From Boesenbergia rotunda (taxonomy: Eukaryota > Streptophyta > Magnoliopsida > Zingiberales > Zingiberaceae), in NCBI GenBank assembly GCA_024364735.1, contig JAGFNQ010001114.1, positions 787,878 to 851,877 of the forward strand: a stretch of 64,000 bases of DNA, given 5' to 3'. The first letter of the stretch is position 1. Each line of letters opens with the position of its first letter. The notes beneath the pieces are model-generated. The model saw only the letters and a list, made by a program, of their open reading frames with translations, made no database searches and had not been told where the DNA came from. The translations under genes were made by a program, and so were the position numbers. Of the stretch, positions 1 to 11,190 are shown in pieces.

Positions 1-37
1 AAAATTTTGACAAGCTTAAGTAAGAAACTTTTGAAAG

Positions 38-475
38 GCTAGAATACTTAGCAAAATTTTGAAAGCTTTGAATAAAAATTTTGAGGCTAGAGTACTTAGC
101 AATATTTTGAAAGCTTGGATAAAAATTTTGAAGCTAGAGTACTTAGCAATATTTTGAAAGCTTGAAAAATTTTGAAGCTAGAGTACTTAGCAATATTTTG
201 AAAGCTTGAAAAATTTTGAAGCTAGAGTACTTAGCAATATTTTGAAAGCCTGAAAAATTTTGAAGCTAGAGTACTTAGCAATATTTTGAAAGCTTTAAGA
301 AAAATTTTGAAGCTAGAGTACTTAGCAATATTTTGAAAGCCTGAAAAATTTTGAAGCTAGAGTACTTAGCAATATTTTGAAAGCTTGAAAAATTTTGAAG
401 CTAGAGTACTTAGCAATCTTTTGAAAGCTTGAAAAATTTTGAAGCTAGAGTACTTAGCAATATTTTGAAAGCTTT
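38..475. repeat. Tandem repeat, 44-51 bp unit, about 10 copies, in the 3' tail of element A
   Basis: The core GCTAGAGTACTTAGCAATAT recurs ten times, followed by a variable AT-rich linker with AAGCTT. Most units are 44 bp and a few are 48-51 bp. The array lies between the end of pol and the missing 3' LTR. The corresponding tail of C5 (62690-62880) has a different short array sharing only the CTAAGTA-like core (minus-strand sense), so the arrays expanded separately in the two copies. Confidence 0.9.
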
Positions 476-1191
476 AAGAAATTTTAGGTACTTCTTCAAA
501 AAGTTTAAGCTAAAGTATATTTTTAAGCTTTTGAATAAAGTATATTTTTGAATCTTTTTGAATAAAGGAAAAATTTAGAAAAATTAATTTTTCTCTTTCC
601 TATCTCTCCCCCTTTGCCATATATCAAAACAAGATAAATATGATTGTATAATAAGAATTTGCTGTACTGAACCAATTCATAATTAGATTTACACTTAATC
701 AATCAATTTTTTCTGTAGGGACCTGTCTAACCCAATTAGCTACTTGCTAACTGTTATAAACAATAGTTTTTGCTAAGGTTAGTCAAGTTAAGTGTTTCTG
801 TTCAAGTTAGATTTTCTAAACTTGACACTTAACTCGATTGCTGTTTAAGTTGTATTTAGTGCCCCAATTACTGCAGATGCACTGACTTAAAGCATCTTGA
901 ATTAAGGCAAAGACCTAAGCATCTCAACCCTTTCTAGGTTATCAATCAAAAGTACCCTAAGGTGCTTGTGAGATGCTGGCTTCTAAGTCTATAGGTGCAT
1001 GCAGTTCTAGGGTTAGGCCTAGGCTAAGTCCATTTTCGAAAAAACCCTAATTTTTAAAGGGGGTAGTTTTGCAATAAAACTAAGTAAAAAGTGAAAACTG
1101 ATTTTGAAATTAAGTAAAACAGTTTTTCAAAATCTATTTTTAGAAAACTGATTTTTGAAATCAAGTAGAGCAGTAAAAAATTTGAGATACT
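476..1191 (-). other. Non-coding 3' tail of element A with an internal polypurine tract
   Basis: There is no reading frame. On the minus strand, positions 616-600 hold a CAAAGGGGGAGAG tract, matched at 62537-62549 in C5. The block 700-850 aligns with C5 62297-62430 and served as the anchor for finding the C5 deletion. It is AT-rich. Confidence 0.7.
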
Positions 1192-2072
1192 TTATTCTAC
1201 AGAGCACAATCCTAACTGCCTTCTTAGTGAGCTGAACTCAGACTCAGGTAAGGGCTTTGTGAATATATCAGCTAGGTTGGATTTAGAGTCAATATACTTG
1301 AGTACTATTTCACCCCTGGTTACATGGTCTCTTACAAAATGATATTTGACTTCTATATGTTTGGTTCTGGAGTGTTGGATTGGGTTCTTAGTTAAATTAA
1401 TTGAACTTATATTGTCAATAAATACTTGAGTTTGGGTGTAGTTGAGCTGGAAATCCTTAAGTATGTGCATCATCCATAAGAGTTGAGCCACACACTCTCC
1501 TAATGCCACATACTCAGCTTCAGTTGTGGATAGAGCTACACAGTGTTGTTTTCTGCTGCACCAACTAACTAGACTCTGACCTAACAGTTGGCAGCTTCCA
1601 CTTGTGCTCTTTCTATCTAACTTACAGCCAGCATAGTCAGAATCTGAGTATCCGGTTAAAGCAAAAGTTGAGGTCCTAGGATACCAAATCCCTACATTTA
1701 GGGTGCCCTTTACATATCTCAGTATTCTTTTTAGGGCTGCTAAGTGCGTTTCCTTAGCACAGTTTGGTATCTAGCACACATCCCTACAGCAAAGAGAATA
1801 TCAGGTCTACTGGCTGTAAGGTACAGTAGGCTACCTATCATACTCCTATAGAGTTTAAGGTCTACTGGTTTACCATCAGGGTCACTATCTATTTTTATAT
1901 TAGTGGCCATGGGGGTACTTATGCTTTTAGAGTTATCCATTTTAAATTTCTTTATTAACTCTTTAGCATATTTGAATTGATGAACATAGTTACCATCCCT
2001 AGTTTGTTTGATTTGTAGTCCTAGGAAAAATGTAAGCTCACCAACTAAGCTCATTTCAAATTCATCTTCCAT
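1192..2072 (-). pseudogene. Element A pol, C-terminal part: end of RT and Ty1-copia RNase H
   Basis: The 2072-1740 frame is the second half of copia RT, with LVGELTFFLGLQIKQ and RSMIGSLLYLTASRPDILFA. From about 1745 down to 1192 a shifted frame encodes RNase H, with LSTTEAEY just upstream of 1509, NPIQHSRTKHIEVKYHF and NLADIFTKPLP near the end. Those are conserved positions of the copia RNase H domain. Two lesions break it: a one-base loss near 2117 separates it from the upstream RT frame, and an indel at about 1745-1760 separates RT from RNase H. The domain calls are sure; the product is dead. Confidence 0.85.
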
Positions 2073-2089
2073 TATCTTGACAAATTCTT

Positions 2090-4315
2090 TTAGAAAGTTG
2101 GTGTTGGTGGATCCAAAATTATGTCATCTACGTAAATTTGGGCAATAAATATATCTTTTCCTAGGGTTTTAATAAATAATGTTGAGTCAATTTGGCCTTG
2201 TTTAAATTCTTTAGAAGTTAAATAGGTTGATAATCGTTCATACCAGGCCCTAGGTGCTTGTTTTAGCCCATATAATGCTTTGGTTAGTTTGTAAACATGG
2301 TTAGGTTTATCTAAGTCCTCAAACCCTGGGGGTTGTCCTACATAAACTTCTTCTTTAATGAATCCATTTAAGAAGGCTGACTTTACATCCATTTGATATA
2401 ACTTAAAACCTTTATGGGATGCAAAGGCTAACAACATTCTAATTGACTCAAGTCTAGCTACTGGGGCATATGTTTCATCGTAATCTAATCCCTCTACTTG
2501 GCTGAAACCTTTTGCTACTAAGCGGGCTTTATTTCTGACTATTTCTCCTTGATCATTCAGCTTATTCCTAAAGACCCACTTAGTGTCAATGATGGATTTG
2601 CCCTCAGGTTTAGGTACTAATTCCCAGACTTGGTTTCTCTCGAATTGAGCTAGTTCTTCTTGCATCGCTATGATCCAATCAGGATCAGGTAGGGCTTCTT
2701 CTATAGTTTTGGGTTCAATTTTTGATATCATAGCTATTTGGCTAAGGTTCCTATAGGAGGACCTAGTCCTGACTCCTAGAGTTGGATCACCCACAATTTG
2801 ATCGGTTGGGTGACTAAGTCTGGGTTTCTTTGTTCTTCTAGTGCTTGGTTCAGCCTCAGGTCCAGCTGGTTGGTTTGATTCACTATTTGATTCGACTCTT
2901 TGGGCTGGTTCATTTGTTGGTTCGATTCTTGGTTCAGTTAATTCATTCATTGGTTCAATAGTTAGTTCGTGTAAAGGTTCAATTAATGGTTCAATAATTT
3001 GTTCATTATTTTCTTGGTCAGAGTTTGATGAAATTGGGTCTGGATTATTAGATGTTGAATTGATTTCTTCATCGAAAATTAAGTTTGTTGTTTCTTCAAT
3101 TTTCTTAGTTTGTTTGTTGTAAGCTCTATAGGCTCTACTTGTGGTTGAATATCCTAGGAAAATACCTGGGTTTGACTTGGATTGAAATTTTCCTAAATAG
3201 TCTTTGGTGTTTAGGATATGGACTTTGCACCCAAAGACCCTTAGGTAATGTAGGTTTGGGAGTCTATGGTAGTACAGTTCATAGGGGGTTTTGTTGTGTC
3301 GTTTGTTAATCAAAACCCTATTTTGGATATAACAGGTTGTACTAGTTGCTTCTGCCCAAAATTGGTTTGCTAGTTTAAATTCGTTGAGCATAGCCCTAGC
3401 GGCTTCTTGTAATGTTCTATTCCTTCGCTCGACTATCCCATTTTGTTGGGGGGTTCTAGGACATGAATATTCATGTAAATACCCATTTACCTTACAGAAT
3501 TCCTCAAACCGTTGATTTTCAAACTCTCCCCCGTGATCACTCCTAAGTCTTTTTATTTTAGTGTCGTTTTGATTTTCAATTAGTTTACAGAATTCAATAA
3601 ATAGGTTTAGGGTTTCATCTTTGGTTTTTAGGAACCTAACCCTGGTAAACCTAGAGTAATCATCAACTATTACTAAGCAGTATCGGTTCCCGCTTAGTGA
3701 CTTGGCTCCATGTGAATCAAATAGGTCAAGGTGCAGGAGCTCAAGTGTGGTTTGAGTTAAATCAGACTGGATTAGTTTGTGATTGGATTTGGTTTGTTTA
3801 CCTTGATTACATGATTCACATATTAGGTTTTCATTATTTTTGATTTTGGGGATTCCCTTGATTAAGCCAAGTTGGGTAATTTTTGAGATAGTTCTCAAAT
3901 TGGTATGACCTAATCTCCTATGCCAGAGGTTTGTTTGTTCTAATTGTGTTAACATACATTTGGGTATAAGGGGAAGATTTATAGTGTATACATTGTTGTT
4001 CCTAGTGCCCTTAAGTATGATTTCTGAGTCTTGTTCATTTCTAATCAGACAGTTGGAATTGTTGAAGGTAACTATATAACCAGAATCACATAACTGACTT
4101 ATGCTAAGCGTGTTAAAATTAAAGTTTTCAACCAATAGAACTTTCTTAATAATGAAATCAGATTTAAGCTCAATATTACCTGACCCAATTACCTTGAGTG
4201 TAGCATTATTGCCAAATGCCACTGAGCCTAGGTTTTTGAGTTTGAGCTTGGTGAACTTCAATTTGTCTCCAGTCATGTGTCTGGAGCAACCACTATCCAA
4301 CATCCATTGGTCCAA
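2090..4315 (-). pseudogene. Element A pol, N-terminal part: protease, integrase and first half of RT
   Basis: A 741-codon frame. The aspartic protease has DSGCSRHMTGD at residues 7-17. The GAG-pre-integrase zinc-binding region has NLWHRRLGH and CESCNQGK. The integrase core includes DLFDSHGAK, VIVDDYSRF, SDHGGEFEN and PRTPQQNGIVERRNRT (D,D-35-E type). A Ser/Glu/Pro-rich linker with ELTIEP-like repeats follows, then RT with QMDVKSAFLNG and YVDDII. The frame is lost right after YVDDII, where one T of a run is missing (about 2117). The first codon is TTG; a TAG lies in frame just upstream, and the first ATG is the fifth codon. How translation reaches this frame is unclear (see the spacer). Confidence 0.9.
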
Positions 4316-4997
4316 ATCTTTATGTTCCTACGCATAAAGAATTTTCTTGATTTGGATCCAATTAGAATCAGGAATAGCTTAAATTGAGTTTCACTGCCTA
4401 GTCTGTCTCACCCAAATCTAGGGTTTTCAATCACGTTAACCTTATAGGTTTTGTGAGACAGGTTTTGATAGTTAAAATTATTTTGAAAATTTTGATTAAT
4501 TTTGAAGACAATTAAATTTTGAAGACTTAATTAATTAATTTTGAAATTTTTGAAAAGATGTTTAAATCTACACTTAGCTGAAATTTTGTGTTAGATTCGA
4601 ATTTGACAAAAATTAATTTGAATTTGAATTTCAAAAATTGGCTTCCAGGTCTTGGCGAGGCACTAGGCCTTCTTTGGCCGAAGCCTTATGGGATCATCCA
4701 CCCTTTCCTTGACAAAGCCTTTTAATGAAATTTCATTTTCAAAATTATTCTTTGAAAAATTTCTGGTCTAACTAGTTTGGATTTTGGATCGGTAGCTTCG
4801 GCTGGTTTCACCAGTCTAAAGAGACCAAGTAAACTTGATCTTATTAGAATTGGTTTCCCCAACGTACTATCATCTCACCTCCACCCAATACTATGTTTTC
4901 AAGTTTCAGTTATGTTTGTTTGGTCCTTAAACTATCCTAAGTCTAAGCATGGTAAATTGTAGAAATTAAATAAACTGGCAAACAATCAAAAGAAAAT
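4316..4997 (-). other. Stop-rich spacer between gag and pol of element A; possible intron
   Basis: About 680 bp separate the gag stop from the protease frame, with stops in all minus-strand frames. C5 has the same spacer (60151-60834), and the blocks around the duplicated in-frame TAG and the CTTTGTCAAGGAAAGGGT stretch align well. The pol side reads TATGCGTAG, then GAACATAAAG and the protease, which resembles a 3' splice acceptor. I cannot place a donor shared by both copies. Either an intron or an old insertion would fit. Confidence 0.5.
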
Positions 4998-6637
4998 TTA
5001 TCTAATAATGAATATAGTTTTCAGTTTGGCTCCCCCTGGACTAAAGCCACGGTCATGTTTAGGCAAGATGTGAATCTTGTCCTTGGGGATCCAATACTGA
5101 TTTGATCCAGTTGGTTTGTTCAGGTATAGTTTAGGTACCCATGCCTGAATTTTACCTCTGGACTGATTCAGTACAGCAAAGTAAGATCTTTGCCGGGATT
5201 TGGTTCTATAGCCTAGTCCGGATCGATTTAGAACTGATTTCTGTTTTCCAAGGATCATGTCAAGACCCTTGGAACCAGATGTAAATTGTTCTAATGCTGA
5301 TCTAAGATCCTTAACCTGAGTTTTCAGGGAGGAGTTCTCCTTTTCAAGTTTTTCAACTTGAGTAGGAGTTCCTTCCTGAACCTTCTCGGTTAAGGATTTA
5401 GAGTCAGCTCCCTCTTTCAGGAGTTTTACTTCCTGTCGGAGGGATTCGACTCGGAGTTTGGCTTTTGCCAAATCTCGAGAAAGAAAGGAAATTAATTCAC
5501 TTAATTGCGATCTATTAAAACCTGTTACCTTAATTTCGCCGTTTTCTGTAAAGGTCAGCTCGCCGTCTTCTTGTTCTGATTCAGATTTGGTTTCGACTTC
5601 TTCTGAGGCAGTCAGAGCTAGGAGGTTGGACTGGGGTGCCTCTTCTTCTTCTTCTGAGGAAGACTCGTCCCAGGTTGCTTGCAGTGCCTTCTTTCTTCTC
5701 GTCCTTTTTGTCTCCTTTAGGTTAGGGCACTCTGACTTGTAGTGGCCTTTTCTTGCACTCGTAGCAGGTCACATTAGGCTTGTTTGAGGGTTCAGCTGGT
5801 TCGTCCTTTCTTCGGCCGTTTTCCGTTTGTTGGTTCGTTCTTCAGCTCCTTGTAGTAGTTTCGAGCGAGCCGGACCAGCTTAGTTTGTTCTCCATCTTCG
5901 TCTTCTGAGTCTGAGTCTGAGTTAGACTCAGGTTCGGGTTCAGGCTTCTTCTTCGTTGTCCTTCCAGTTTTACCTGCAACGAAAGCAATACCTTTCTCGA
6001 CCATATTGGTGTTAGTTTGTTCGTGCAGTTCAAGTTCGGAAAACAATTCATCTAATTTTATTTTAGAAAGATCCCTAGAGACCTTGTATGCATCTACCAT
6101 AGATGCCCACAAGGTGTTTCTAGGGAAGGCGTTTAGAGTATACCTTATTAGGTCACGGTTTTCAACCTTGTGACCTATTGTGTGAAGACCGTTCATTACC
6201 TCTTGGATTCGTGCGTGGAGCTGGGCTGCTGTTTCGTTGTCGGCCATTTTGATGGTGTAGAGTTTGTTCAGTAGCAAATCCCTCTTACTGATCCGAGTAT
6301 CTGAAGTCCCTTCGTGCAGCTCGATCAGTTTTGTCCACAGCTCCTTTGCACTGTTGAAGGGGCCCACGCGGTTCAGCTCTTCCTTTGTCAGCCCGCATTG
6401 TAGGGTTTGAGTTGCTTTTGCGTCGGCTTCTATCTTGCGTTTAAGGGAGTTGTCCCATTCGGAGTAGCTTTGTGGTTTTCCTTCAGCGTCTTTGGGGATC
6501 TCCAGACCGGACTGGATGATGATCCACATATCCACCTGAGTTTTCAGGTGGACCTCCATACGACTTTTCCAGTAAGAAAAGTCTTCTCCACTGAAAAGTG
6601 GAGGTCTGGCGGTGCTGAATCCCTCTTGCATGACCAT
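4998..6637 (-). pseudogene. Element A gag polyprotein
   Basis: The ATG at 6637 lies about 220 bp inside the primer-binding site. The first 281 codons are the UBN2-type copia capsid domain (FSYWKSRMEVHLKTQVDMW near the start, LWTKLIELHEG about residue 105). An acidic Ser/Asp/Glu stretch ends that frame. A CCHC zinc knuckle follows at about 5770-5725 (CYEC, then HYKSEC) in another frame; two bases are missing inside the knuckle. The rest, 5740-4998, continues open through an acidic segment, a coiled coil and the motif GSKGLDMILG...RSGLGY, which is also present in C4 and C5. The frameshifts make it a pseudogene. A close relative is the gag at 58495. Confidence 0.87.
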
Positions 6638-6860
6638 TTTAATCTGTAAAAAAAACTAACAGAAAAACAAATTTTCCAAGACTAGGTCTTGGATTAGTAG
6701 TGCTGGATAAGGGAAATAAAATATCGAGGGGTGTTGCACCAACCTCGATTCACGAAAAAAATTCGTACGAAAGAAAATATTAAAAAAAATTCAAAAATAA
6801 TAAAGAAAATCCGAAAAAGAAGTTTTCAAACTGGTGGTTGCACCAAGTTTGAACTTCCTC

Positions 6861-6874
6861 GCTCTGATATCACT
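6861..6874 (-). other. Primer-binding site of element A
   Basis: The minus strand reads AGTGATATCAGAGC directly inside the 5' LTR. It matches the initiator-Met tRNA 3' end (TGGTATCAGAGC) with one G-to-A change. Confidence 0.9.
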
Positions 6875-7282
6875 TGTTGGATCGAGAAAACCGATAGAGG
6901 GGGGGTGAATATCGGAAATCGTTCGGATTTTAAGTAAGAGTAAGTACACAGCGGAAATAAAATAAACAGCACACAGACACAGTCGATTTACTTGGTTCGG
7001 AGCCTGTGTCGACTCCTACTCTAAGGCCCACGGTCGTTGACCGTTTACTTTGGGCAATTATATATATGTGCAGAATTGTTTACAAAGATTTGATTACAAA
7101 TAAGTGCAATAATAATATTAAAATTTCGATCTTCGTTACCGACGTCCGGAGTGGGTTGACTTGTTCGGGGCAGCGGGACGTCGTCGGCTCGAGTTGGAGT
7201 GTTTCCGGAGCAAGGCACGAGCGTAGAAGATCGTTGGAGTGTTGAGAGAACAGTTGTTTCTTGAAGCCTTGGTCGAAGGTCC

Positions 7283-7291
7283 CTTATATAG
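7283..7291 (-). promoter_or_regulatory. TATA box of element A LTR
   Basis: The minus strand has CTATATAAGG, at the same relative place as CTATAAAAGG in C5 (57851) and CTATAAAAGG in L6 (63674-63682). All three are followed by GGG-rich sequence. Confidence 0.7.
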
Positions 7292-7834
7292 GGCCTGGGG
7301 GCGCCCGGGATGTCGGGGGCGCCCCCCACGTGGCCTTCGATCCGCCAAAGTCTCGGTCGCGTCTGATCCTCTGGATCCGCTTTGACCGGGGCGCCCGCAG
7401 CGCTCGGGGCGCCCGGATTGACCGGGTTAAACTCTATCCTTTGGCTTCGCTTGGCTTCGAGGGGTTCGGGTTCGATGTATGCACATGGGGGCGCCCGCAG
7501 CGCAGGGGGCGCCCGGGAGCAGCGGGGGCGCCCGGCCCAGTATGTATTTGAACCATTTTTCTTGTTACTTGTTTTGTATGCACCTTGGGGGCGCCCTACT
7601 CAGCAACTGCCTCTCTCCTTTGAGGCTTTCTGAGCTGCAGACACACGTTCCTTCGGTCCTGCATCCAGGGTTAGTCCAAAACACAATAACATAATAATTT
7701 ATTAGATTTATACAGCCTTAGCTGTCTTGGTTCTGACTTTGGTCTCCAAAATGGAGCCCTAGGTCGAACCGACGCCTACTGTTCCCTCGACGGGGAACGC
7801 GTCCTCACCTACTCCTCTCGGGAGAATTTACCTG

Positions 7835-8095
7835 ATGCCAACCGTTCCTCTGGTTGGACTTTTGCCTGACAGTCCTTTGTCAGGTCTTGTAAATTGGCAG
7901 TCCTTCGCCAGTTGCCTAGCAGTCCTTCGCTAGGGCTTCAGTCCCAGGCTGTCCTTCGCCTGGTGCCTAGCAGTCCTTCGCTAGGGCTTGATACTGGCAG
8001 TCCTTCGCCAGTTGCCTAGTAATCCTTTGCTAGGGCTTTCTTTCCTGGCATTCCTTTGCTAGTGCCTAGCAGTCCTTCGCTAGGGCTTTTCCTGC
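7835..8095. repeat. Array of short hairpin units in the U3 of element A LTR
   Basis: About nine irregular units of the form CTAGCAGTCCTTCGCTAG or CTGGCAGTCCTTCGCCAG. Each can pair with itself around the TCCTT loop, and units are joined by GGGCTT or TTGC. Confidence 0.8.
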
Positions 8096-8195
8096 ACACT
8101 AGATTAACTTGTTAGAAAACAAGAAGGACTTAACTTTTGACCTATGTTGCCATTATCAAAACATGGGTTTGACTTAGGTGCATTCTGCACCAACA

Positions 8196-10066
8196 GTACT
8201 ATATATATTTTCTCCTATAACCTTCCATTTAGGAAAGCGGTTTAACATCCATTTGCCAAATCTCGTAATCCTTGTAAGCTGTTATAGCTAGCAAAATTCT
8301 AATGGACTTAAGCATTATAACGGGTGAGAATGTTTCATCATAGTCAATTCCTTGACGTTGATTGAAACCCTTTGCTACAAGTCTTGCTTTATAGGTACTT
8401 ATGCTCCCATCCATGTCAATCTTTTTCTTGAAGATCCACTTGCACCCTATGAATTTTATCCCGACTGGCACATCAACCAACTCCTAAACTTGATTGGCGT
8501 ACATGGAGTCCATTTCGAATTTCACAACTTCTAGCCATTTCTTGGAATCATTTGAAGTAATTGCTTCCTCATAAGTCAACGTTTCATCTTCCTCGATAAG
8601 TAGCACTTTCTCATCTTGGGTTACCAACCAACTGTATTTGTTTGGTTGTCGATGTATTCTTGTAGACTTACGTTGATCTCGCGTTTCTAGAACAGTCTCA
8701 GATAAAGGAGACACTTGTACTTGTGGTACTCTCTCATTGTCCAACTGTTCACCTTCCAACCTATTTGTAAAGTCTGTAATTTCATTAAGATTTTCTTTAC
8801 TCCCACTACTTTCTTTAGATGTAAACTCTCTTTCCAAGAAAGTGGCATATCGAACAACAATAACTTTGTGCTCACTTGGGAGATAAAAATAGTATCCCAT
8901 TGTAGCTTTGGGATAACCTACAAACATTCACATTATGGTTCGTACTGCAAGCTTATTAGAATTTTCATTCTTCACGTAAGCATTACAACCCATATCTTAA
9001 GATAAGACAATTTTGGTTTCTTTCCAAATCATAATTCATAAGGAGTCTTATCTGCTGACTTGGTTAGAACATGGTTAAATATATATGTTGTTGTTTCAAA
9101 GGCATAGCGCTAGAACAACATTGGAAGACTTGCACGACTCATCATTGATATAATCATTTCTATGAGTGTGCGATTTCTCCTTTCCGAAACACCATTCCAC
9201 TCCAATATTCTAGGAAGTGTAAGTTGGGAAACTATCCCACGCTCTTTTAGGTAATCAATGAACTCTTGACTTAGATACTCGTCACCTCGATTACTTCGAA
9301 GAGCCTTGATCTTCATGCTACTTTGATTTTCTACCTCATTCTTGAACTCCTTAAATTTATCTAGAGTTTCAGACTTATGCCTCATTAAGTAGATATATTC
9401 ATATCTACTTAAATCATCAGTAAAAGTCACGAAGTAGGTATAAGCTCCTCTAGCCTGAACTTGCAATGGGCCACACAAATCACTATATATGAGTTCTAGT
9501 AGTTCCTTTGCCTGTTCACCTATCTTGGTCGTATTGCCTTGTAAACATGCTTCGCATGTATCTATGAGCTCTAATTAAAAAAAGTCTAAATACTCATTAC
9601 TGAGTAATTTAGCAATGCATTTTTGGGTTACATGACCAAGTTTACAGTGCCAAAGATATGTCAAGTTTGAGTCATGAAATTTCTATTTCTTGATTTCAAT
9701 ACAATAAATCAGTTCATCTAAGTTAAGAATATAAAAATTGTTATTCATTAAACCATTCACATAGAATACATTGTTCAAATAAAAGGAACATAACTTATCC
9801 TCGAATTGAAATACAAATCCCTTGGCGCCCAAACTTAATACCGAAATAATATTCTTTGAGAAACTAGGAACAAAATAATAATTTTCTAAATTCAAAATTA
9901 GTCCACTAGGTAAGTTTATTGAATAAGTTCCTACAGCTAAAGCAGCAACTTTCACTCCATTAGCTATTTGTAGGTCCATCTTGCCCTTGGACAACCGTTT
10001 GTAGTCACTTAGACTCTGCATGTTGTTCGTACAAATGTGAGAACTACTTTTAGAATCTATACCCAT
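8196..10066 (-). pseudogene. Copia B pol fragment: protease, integrase, start of RT
   Basis: Read down the minus strand. 10066-9683 is the protease to GAG-pre-integrase part (DSKSSSHIC at the active site, where G is replaced by K, then NYYFVPSFSKNIISV). 9478-9110 is the integrase core (FTDDLSRYEY, NGVSERRNRT). 8927-8484 is the integrase tail and linker (FVGYPKATMGYYFY). 8480-8229 is RT (GCKWIFKKK, ARLVAKGFNQRQGIDYDETFSPV, QMDVK). The frame shifts after QMDVK, carries a stop, and is cut at 8196 by element A. The rest of RT and RNase H should lie left of A, outside the window. The domains resemble those of X3 but the element is a different copy. Confidence 0.85.
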
Positions 10067-10068
10067 GA

Positions 10069-10957
10069 TTAAGAAACAGAAAGATTATACCCTATCATAA
10101 AGACACCTAAAACATCCGTTCCACTGGCATTCTTCTCCATGAAAATGTAGCAGTTTTTCTTCCAGTGACCTTTCTTGCCCCAATAGAAGCACATGACCTC
10201 CTTCTCATTAGATTGGGGCACCTGCATCCTTTTCTTAAGCTTCTTTTGAGCTTGATATTTGGGATTCTTCACTGCATTAGCCTTGGGATTCAATTTCCTG
10301 GTGCTAGGGTGCTTGTTGATTTTTTTGACCATCATTACATGCAGTGAAGGATTTACCTTCATATCCCTCTCAGCAGTTTTCAGCATTCTCATTAGATCAG
10401 TCAAACTCTTATCCATACTGTTCATGTTGAAGTTCAACACAAACTGGAAAAAATAGAGGCAGCGACGATAAGACCAACTCAATGGCCAAGTCCTAATCCA
10501 ACTTAAAACCCAAGCTCTTGAGCCTTTCTATGTATTCAATCATCTTAAGTACATGAGACCCAACTAGATTTCCTTCCTTCGGCATGGTATTGAACAATGC
10601 TCGAGAGGTTTCATACCTCTCTACTCTTGCACTTTCTTAGAAGAGCTCACGCAAGTTTTGATCAATCTCCCTAGCACTCATGTTCTCATGTTGTCTCTAC
10701 AACTTAGGAGACATAGAAGACATCATGATGCATTGCAGATCCAGTGCATCTTCTATATACTAAGAGTAATATAACTGATCTTCCTTCGAAGCATTTAGCA
10801 CAGGCTCTTTTATAGGTTCGTCTTCGAGCACGTAGATTTTTCTCTCGTGTCTCAAGACAATTTTTAATTTCCTATACCATTCCAGGTAGTTGGAACCAAG
10901 GAGGACATTCTCTTTCTCGAGAATACTGCACAATGAAAGGGTACTTGTGTTTGCCAT
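10069..10957 (-). pseudogene. Copia B gag
   Basis: The ATG at 10957 begins MANTSTLSLCSILEKE, a common start of plant copia gags, with LGSNYLEWYRKLKIVL at residues 21-36. This frame closes at 10760. After broken sequence, 10482-10069 holds the basic C-terminal part with one zinc knuckle (CFYWGKKGHWKKNC at about 10192-10151). The second Cys of that knuckle is changed to Trp. Frameshifts and lost residues show an old copy. No LTR or primer site is recognisable upstream. Confidence 0.75.
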
Positions 10958-11190
10958 CTAAAATGATAATTTAAACCAGAATTATGCTATTTATGAAATA
11001 CATTTAATAAAAGACTTTATAACTCTTATTATTTTATTCAAGTCCAACAGACCCTACTGTTAGAATCAAAAATTGGTTGGTAACAATTCCTAATAGGATC
11101 GAAATCCTGAGTCATATAGACTTTATAACTCCTATTATTTTAAGTGACTTTCGATATATTTTTGTCAAGTCTTATATTCTCAACACTTGC
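10958..11190. other. Short non-coding stretch upstream of copia B gag
   Basis: AT-rich. ACTTTATAACTCxTATTATTTTA occurs twice (about 11014 and 11120), which suggests a small duplication. TGTTAGAATCAAAAATTGG at 11060 could be one end of a decayed LTR, but no primer-binding site follows. Confidence 0.4.

Larger units (their letters stand above)
1..8195 (-). mobile_element. Element A: SIRE/Maximus-like Ty1-copia retrotransposon, 3' end off window
   Basis: Read on the minus strand from 8195 down, the order is 5' LTR (8195-6875), primer-binding site, gag, a 680-bp spacer, then pol with protease, integrase, RT and RNase H. A long 3' non-coding tail follows and runs off the left edge, so the 3' LTR is not seen. 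Integrase before RT marks Ty1-copia. The long LTR, the protease start DSGCSRHMTGD and the long 3' tail are what I know of the SIRE/Maximus clade; the clade name is inference. Several frameshifts make it non-autonomous. It is inserted in the RT gene of copia B. C5 at 57036 is a close relative on the other strand. Confidence 0.85.
6875..8195 (-). repeat. 5' LTR of element A
   Basis: The minus strand starts TGTTGGTGCAG at 8195 and ends GATCCAACA at 6875 (1321 bp), next to the primer-binding site. C5 (57036-58270) and L6 (63265 on) have the same ends. A TATA box lies at 7283-7291. The U3 part holds hairpin-like repeats (7835-8095) and a cluster of GGGCGCCC palindromes (about 7300-7600). Confidence 0.9.

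Noticed and set aside
38..475. CRISPR-like direct repeats
   Set aside because: The spacers are not unique, the units are adjacent tandem repeats and the DNA is plant; no cas genes.
2841..3122. A plus-strand Ser/Gly-rich frame
   Set aside because: It is the shadow of the Glu/Pro-rich linker of the element A pol gene on the other strand.
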